Shown here: positions 59,657 through 64,000 of the stretch, piece by piece
Layout: every line of letters starts with the position of its first letter
Position numbering within the stretch: the first letter of the stretch is position 1
NCBI GenBank assembly: GCA_001179505.1
Contig: CDMY01000366.1
Location: 281,123 to 345,122 of the forward strand
DNA from: Vitrella brassicaformis
Lineage: Eukaryota; Sar; Vitrellaceae
Reading direction: 5' to 3'
Length of the DNA stretch: 64,000 nt
Notes under the pieces: generated by a model
Database searches by the model: none
What the model was told of the DNA's origin: nothing
What the model saw: the letters and a program-made list of their open reading frames with translations, nothing else
Made by a program: the position numbers and the translations under genes

Positions 59657-60356
59657 CGTCCCCACTGTCTGTCTGTCTGTCTGTCGGTGTCTGAAGACAT
59701 GATGGAGGGTAAGGCCACCTTCCAGCGGACAGCCAGGTTCCTCGATAAGTGCCGCAACCGCGCTGTGGGCATTCACAACCTCATGGAGATGCTCAGTCGT
59801 GCCGCCCCTCGGTAAGGATCTCTGAGTGCTTGGCTGCACCATGGACGGACGGACGGATGTGGTTGTTTGCAATGCATCAGGGCACGCCGTGGCGCTGGTG
59901 CTCGGCTCGGCCAAGAGGAGGCTGCTGCTGCTGTGGCTGCGGCGCCCGCTGCTGCTGACTACAGCAAGTGCGACACGGATGCATGCCGTCAAGGTGGTGT
60001 GCGGTGCGGCCACCCACCTGTCAGCGAGAAGCTGCAGGCCAACAACGTGCGCCACGTCGCCGCCAACCACCCCGCCATTCTGGGAGAGAAGAATCGGCTG
60101 CCGTTTGTGGGGCTTTGTGTGGACGGACGATGACGGACCAACGCCCTGCTGTCATTTTCTGAGGTGCATTTGCGCATCGTCGAGATGCCCCGCCACGCCC
60201 AAGACGGCCCCTCTGCCACCCCGCACCTCGGCACGCAGCATAAGAGCATTCGACTGCCCCTTGGGTCCGTCACGCGCATCGACGCCGTGGAGATGGTGAC
60301 GGGAAGCCTGATTCCGGAGGCCTGCGGCAAGCCATACTGCAGGGTGCCGGAGATGC
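59657..60356. repeat. Gap-flanking duplicate, left copy
   Basis: Near-identical to 60657-61360: one 4-bp unit fewer in the (TGTC)n run, and A instead of C at 59757. The copy ends exactly where the run of N begins, so it may be an unmerged contig end rather than a real duplication. Confidence 0.9.
59699..60133 (+). CDS. Unrecognised small Cys-containing protein or exon pair, left copy
   Basis: Exons 59699-59811 and 59881-60133 join in phase to 121 codons: MMEGKATFQRTARFLDKCRN through LMEMLSRAAPR, an Ala/Gly stretch, then SKCDTDACRQGGVRCGHPPV, SEKLQANNVRHVAANHPAIL and GEKNRLPFVGLCVDGR. Four Cys in CxxxxCx6C plus LCV and a His might bind a metal; this is inference. The ATG follows an acceptor-like AG at 59695-59696, so a longer protein with upstream exons is possible. 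The same exon pair is repeated 1,004 bp downstream at 60703-61137. Confidence 0.4.
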
Positions 60357-60656
60357 NNNNNNNNNNNNNNNNNNNNNNNNNNNNNNNNNNNNNNNNNNNN
60401 NNNNNNNNNNNNNNNNNNNNNNNNNNNNNNNNNNNNNNNNNNNNNNNNNNNNNNNNNNNNNNNNNNNNNNNNNNNNNNNNNNNNNNNNNNNNNNNNNNNN
60501 NNNNNNNNNNNNNNNNNNNNNNNNNNNNNNNNNNNNNNNNNNNNNNNNNNNNNNNNNNNNNNNNNNNNNNNNNNNNNNNNNNNNNNNNNNNNNNNNNNNN
60601 NNNNNNNNNNNNNNNNNNNNNNNNNNNNNNNNNNNNNNNNNNNNNNNNNNNNNNNN
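60357..60656. other. Assembly gap (300 N)
   Basis: Exactly 300 undetermined bases. Near-identical 700-bp sequences abut both sides, so the true length and structure are unknown. Confidence 1.
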
Positions 60657-61360
60657 CGTCCCCACTGTCTGTCTGTCTGTCTGTCTGTCGGTGTCTGAAG
60701 ACATGATGGAGGGTAAGGCCACCTTCCAGCGGACAGCCAGGTTCCTCGATAAGTGCCGCACCCGCGCTGTGGGCATTCACAACCTCATGGAGATGCTCAG
60801 TCGTGCCGCCCCTCGGTAAGGATCTCTGAGTGCTTGGCTGCACCATGGACGGACGGACGGATGTGGTTGTTTGCAATGCATCAGGGCACGCCGTGGCGCT
60901 GGTGCTCGGCTCGGCCAAGAGGAGGCTGCTGCTGCTGTGGCTGCGGCGCCCGCTGCTGCTGACTACAGCAAGTGCGACACGGATGCATGCCGTCAAGGTG
61001 GTGTGCGGTGCGGCCACCCACCTGTCAGCGAGAAGCTGCAGGCCAACAACGTGCGCCACGTCGCCGCCAACCACCCCGCCATTCTGGGAGAGAAGAATCG
61101 GCTGCCGTTTGTGGGGCTTTGTGTGGACGGACGATGACGGACCAACGCCCTGCTGTCATTTTCTGAGGTGCATTTGCGCATCGTCGAGATGCCCCGCCAC
61201 GCCCAAGACGGCCCCTCTGCCACCCCGCACCTCGGCACGCAGCATAAGAGCATTCGACTGCCCCTTGGGTCCGTCACGCGCATCGACGCCGTGGAGATGG
61301 TGACGGGAAGCCTGATTCCGGAGGCCTGCGGCAAGCCATACTGCAGGGTGCCGGAGATGC
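60657..61360. repeat. Gap-flanking duplicate, right copy
   Basis: Right-hand copy of 59657-60356, beginning exactly at the end of the gap. It continues into unique sequence after 61360. Confidence 0.9.
60703..61137 (+). CDS. Unrecognised small Cys-containing protein or exon pair, right copy
   Basis: Same two-exon structure as 59699-60133 (exons 60703-60815 and 60885-61137), with one residue changed (Asn to Thr in DKCRTRAVG). It may be the only real copy if the left one is an assembly duplicate. Confidence 0.4.
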
Positions 61361-61362
61361 AG

Positions 61363-61800
61363 CTGCTGAGCACCTGAAGAAGGGCCTGGATGAGGCCCAA
61401 TACATGTACAAGCCACCCGCCGGCAGCACATACCGCCAGTGCGTGGCAGATTACGTCGCCGTGGCGACGTGGCGCGACGTGGTCCTGAAGGACCTGGGCT
61501 TCACGGGCGTCACCGCAGCCTTGTCCTTCATTACCGGCCGGCTCTCCACAAGACGCCCCACTGCGGCGGCCCCAGTGGGATATGGCAAACTTTTCGTCGA
61601 CCCATCGCTCACAGGTCCGTGGAGGAAGAAAGGCCACACACTTGTGGTTCATGCATTCACTTATACAGTGTGTGTGGGTACGCTTTGTGTGTTGTTTGGT
61701 TGCAGGAATGGAGGCGGTGGTGCAGCACTCAGGGATGGTGCACGTGTCGGCGTCCCTCGCCAGGCAGCCAGGCAGCTGGAGGGGCGCAAGAGCTGATTCG
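61363..61800 (+). CDS. Fragment of an unrecognised protein, 2 exons
   Basis: An exon from 61363 (after gagatgcag) to 61614 reads AEHLKKGLDEAQYMYKPPAG, ADYVAVATWRDVVLKDLGFT and GVTAALSFITGRL. It joins in phase across an about 90-bp intron to an exon at 61706 reading GMEAVVQHSGMVHVSASLAR. No start codon exon or known domain was found. It may belong to the same gene as the Cys-containing exons upstream. Confidence 0.4.
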
Positions 61801-61885
61801 AGAGGGCCCTCACACTGCTGGACTACACCAAAAGTGACACGCTGTCGCTGTCATGGTGGCCATGACGACTCCCACTACCCACCAC

Positions 61886-62200
61886 TCACACCCAGCCCCT
61901 GATATCGACCGCCTCATCACCGAGGGCCTCCCAATGGTCGAGGCCGCCAAGACCATGGCCTTTCAACTTATGACGCCCATCCCGGCTGACCGAGAGAGGG
62001 CAGCTGGTGCGCCTCATGCAGGAGAGGACCATCATGCCCGCACCGGCGAGGAGGAAGTGGCTCAGCTGGGTGACGAAGGGCGGCCCTGCTGGTGTCCCGG
62101 GCACCGTACCAATACACCTTACCACCGGCCCCCGTGGACCCACCCAAGGCAGCTACGCCAGCACTGTGCAGCGCGACTGGAGGTGCTGTCTCCAGGGGAT
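61886..62200 (+). pseudogene. Frame-shifted coding remnant
   Basis: DIDRLITEGLPMVEAAKTMA then FQLMTPIPADRER reads in one frame to about 62000. The sequence then makes better protein sense in another frame (QLVRLMQERTIMPAPARRKW then LSWVTKGG). Either a one-base indel or decay; no domain recognised. Confidence 0.35.
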
Positions 62201-62235
62201 CCTCTTCTTATTTGTCCACATGTCTCTCGTGTCTT

Positions 62236-62280
62236 GTGCAGGTGGATCGCTGTGTACATTTTATATCAAGACGGCCCCTT
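62236..62280 (+). repeat. Recurring exon-like element, copy 2
   Basis: After 'gtgcag' it reads WIAVYILYQDGPF, parallel to the element at 58991-59036. Confidence 0.6.
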
Positions 62281-62399
62281 CTTGACATTCTATACGCCCC
62301 ACAGCAGTCATGCACCTGTCTCTGCATGAGGGACTCGTGCCCGAGCAGACCGTCATTCTGCCCCTGGGCGGGTCCGCGACATTCCATGATTTGCGCAGA

Positions 62400-62874
62400 C
62401 CATGGGCGTGACGTCGTGGGCGACACGCTGGTTGCGGGCCATTGGACGTGGGGAGATGACAACCCCGAAAACGAGCTCGTCTCACTGCACCTCCTTCGCT
62501 TCCCTGACGCCCCTGTCGGCCGCCGCCACTCACATCCATGCCGTCAGCCGCAGCCCCCCACACACCCGGATGATGACGGCACTCTCTGTCACACGCATAG
62601 ACCCCATCGGCACGGCAGAATTTTCGGCGAGTGCGACGCGTACAGCCCCGAGCAGGCCTTCCTCCACGCCTTCGCGGAGGCCTTGTCATCCCTGCAGCGG
62701 GTCCGCGACACTCATGCTCTGCGGTGGGCGATCGGCGTGAGGTCGTGGGAGACGGTGCTGACGTGTCTGTCGTTCCTGAGCCGCAGGGACCTCCACGGCC
62801 GACGGATGCCGGTGTGGAAGGTGGCACATCTGCATAGCCACGAGTCGACAGGTAAAGGCACATGCACTGAGTGA
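62400..62874 (+). CDS. Unrecognised open frame, weak gene candidate
   Basis: The frame to TGA 62872-62874 reads DVVGDTLVAGHWTWGDDNPE, NELVSLHLLRFPDAPVGRRH, SPEQAFLHAFAEALSSLQRV and ALRWAIGVRSWETVLTCLSF. The composition is protein-like at the ends but low complexity (His/Pro) in the middle. Other frames are also open. There is no known domain and no identified start. Confidence 0.3.
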
Positions 62875-62958
62875 GGAATCCTTCCACACCAAACGATCCT
62901 CTGTGTGCAGAGGCGCCATGGTGTCTCTATGCACGTCTCTCGTTTGTCCCTCGATTGC

Positions 62959-62991
62959 GTGCAGAGTTCATTGCTGCCTGCATTTTATATT
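62959..62991 (+). repeat. Recurring exon-like element, copy 3 (truncated)
   Basis: Reads EFIAACILYS followed directly by TGA after a gtgcag site. It aligns with copies at 58991 and 62236 but is cut short. Confidence 0.5.
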
Positions 62992-63188
62992 CTTGATGTC
63001 ACTGGACCGGCATGACTCAGCTACCAATCATACACTCAGGCATCTGCGGTGTTGGCTAGACCGCATGGACCACACTCACAGACCACACAAACATAACATC
63101 GCACTTACCACACATATCGCAACATATCACATATCTGTCACCACTCTGACAGAGCGTCACTCAACGAGCTGAAGGTACACATACGCAC

Positions 63189-63209
63189 AGAGAGAGAGAG
63201 AGAGAGAGA
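63189..63209. repeat. (AG)n microsatellite
   Basis: About ten perfect AG units. Confidence 0.9.
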
Positions 63210-63567
63210 TTATGTAAAGAGAGGCATTCAGAGGTGTATGTGTCTTGTGGTTCAGGACACACTGTGTCGTTGGCGTGACGACCCGACAAGAACAATCTCT
63301 GTACATGTATGCCAAAGGCGGTGCAGCGTGAAGTGTTTGCGGTGTTCCAAACTTGATCAATATCGATAATATATTGCCACCCGTTCCGTCTTCCTCTAGC
63401 TAGACGTGAATGCATTCATGTCCGCTGGCCGACCAGAGTCACAAAGAAGTTGATGGACTCCACAGACCACATATACACTACATGACAGCGCAACCACACA
63501 CCAAATGTCTATCCCCTCGCAGGCCTTCTCAGCTCCTGTCACATCACACGTCCTTCCCCCCTCCGGA

Positions 63568-64000
63568 TCAAGTGTCCAACAGCCCCCTCTCATTGACGGC
63601 CTTCATCGTCAGCAGCACCAGCTGGGATAAAGGAATCACCTGCGGCGGCACAGCCACGTTCTCCGTCGCAACACCGCCCTGGTTGCCGCGAGTCGCCAAG
63701 CTGCGGTCGAATGGGACATACGATTGCCGGTCGCCGGTCTGTTGCCCCTTCACTGTTGTACTCACAAGCCCCTGCAAAGCTGCATCGGCCGCAGACGTCG
63801 AAGGGCCCTCCACCTCACTGTCTCGACGCACAGACACCACCTGACAAACGAGAGGAAAACCACTTCAGTGCGCGCACAGATTGAGCCTGTGTGCATGTGG
63901 GGCTTTACTTACCCCAAGTGTGCGGAGCGTCAGCCACACGCATCGAATCCAGCGTGCCCGTGCCTCCTTGTCGTCCTGAGTCAGCCGCTCCAGCGGATTC
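63568..64000 (-). CDS. 3' part of an unrecognised minus-strand gene (runs off the window)
   Basis: Exons 64000-63913 (partial) and 63840-63568 join in phase at a GTAAGT donor and a TTTGTCAG acceptor. The visible C-terminal ~119 residues read NPLERLTQDDKEARARWIRC, VWLTLRTLG, then VVSVRRDSEVEGPSTSAADA, SYVPFDRSLATRGNQGGVAT, and end QVIPLSQLVLLTMKAVNERG LLDT. No family is recognised. The 5' part lies beyond the right edge. Confidence 0.6.

Larger units (their letters stand above)
62875..63567. other. Intergenic region with (AG)n tract
   Basis: Holds a third, truncated copy of the recurring element (62959-62991, reading EFIAACILYS then stop) and an (AG)n run at 63189-63209. The remainder has no supported gene. 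Confidence 0.45.

Noticed and set aside
62261-62887. 208-codon minus-strand open frame
   Set aside because: Overlaps several plus-strand open frames in GC-rich sequence; composition suggests a shadow frame.
1-64000. CRISPR arrays, bacterial operons or prophage
   Set aside because: The DNA is eukaryotic with spliced genes; the repeats are simple tetranucleotides or gene duplicates.
1-64000. tRNA or rRNA genes
   Set aside because: No cloverleaf with A and B boxes and no rRNA core sequence was recognised by eye; a dedicated scan (tRNAscan, Infernal) was not possible.

Overview
The window is nuclear DNA of a photosynthetic protist with a complex plastid, most likely an alveolate alga. Vitrella brassicaformis or another chromerid is my best guess, from general knowledge and without a search. 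The support is: dense short GT-AG introns, many ending in (TG)n-CAG; a chlorophyll synthase with a signal-peptide-like N-terminus; a four-domain Ca2+ channel; and a tubulin glycylase-type ligase, implying flagella. Nothing prokaryotic was seen. Almost every gene is split, so the spans below are gene models with exons stated where I worked them out. For seven multi-exon models (190-3534, 6205-7682, 14745-16840, 27392-28331, 28489-29795, 48887-49788, 59699-60133) the summed exon length is a multiple of three.

Layout from 0 to 30 kb: an Arg/Ser-rich protein (190-3534, +); an Fcf2-type pre-rRNA processing factor (4168-4941, -) with a duplicated upstream block; RNase H1 (6205-7682, -); the cohesin kleisin RAD21/SCC1 (8181-12056, -) head-to-head with a CDK-like kinase (12299-14611, +); an unrecognised protein (14745-16840, +); chlorophyll synthase (17327-19228, -) head-to-head with a SPINDLY-type O-fucosyltransferase (19489-25938, +); a 1.45 kb repeat-rich spacer; and a small membrane protein built from an internal duplication (27392-28331, -) head-to-head with a TIPIN/Swi3 fork-protection protein (28489-29795, +).

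Layout from 30 to 56 kb: a voltage-gated Ca2+ channel with an EEEE filter and C-terminal IQ motif (30082-37945, -) head-to-head with a TTLL3-like tubulin glycylase (38180-43392, +); a Tho1/SARNP-like mRNA-export protein (44230-44739, -) head-to-head with adenylosuccinate synthetase (44880-47751, +); and a small secreted protein (48887-49788, -) divergent from a TAF1B/Rrn7-like RNA polymerase I factor (50242-55603, +). Seven short divergent intergenic regions are therefore likely shared promoters, and some pair genes with related jobs (cohesin and CDK-like kinase; flagellar-type Ca2+ channel and axonemal tubulin glycylase).

From 55.6 to 63.5 kb the character changes. This stretch is a patchwork of duplicated, frame-broken fragments of gene families I do not recognise, with an about 270 bp block repeated 1.2 kb apart, a recurring exon, and a 300-N assembly gap flanked on both sides by near-identical 700 bp copies. 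It is the most unusual part of the window and the best place to look for something undescribed, but part of it may be assembly artefact. The window ends inside the 3' part of a minus-strand gene (63568-64000).
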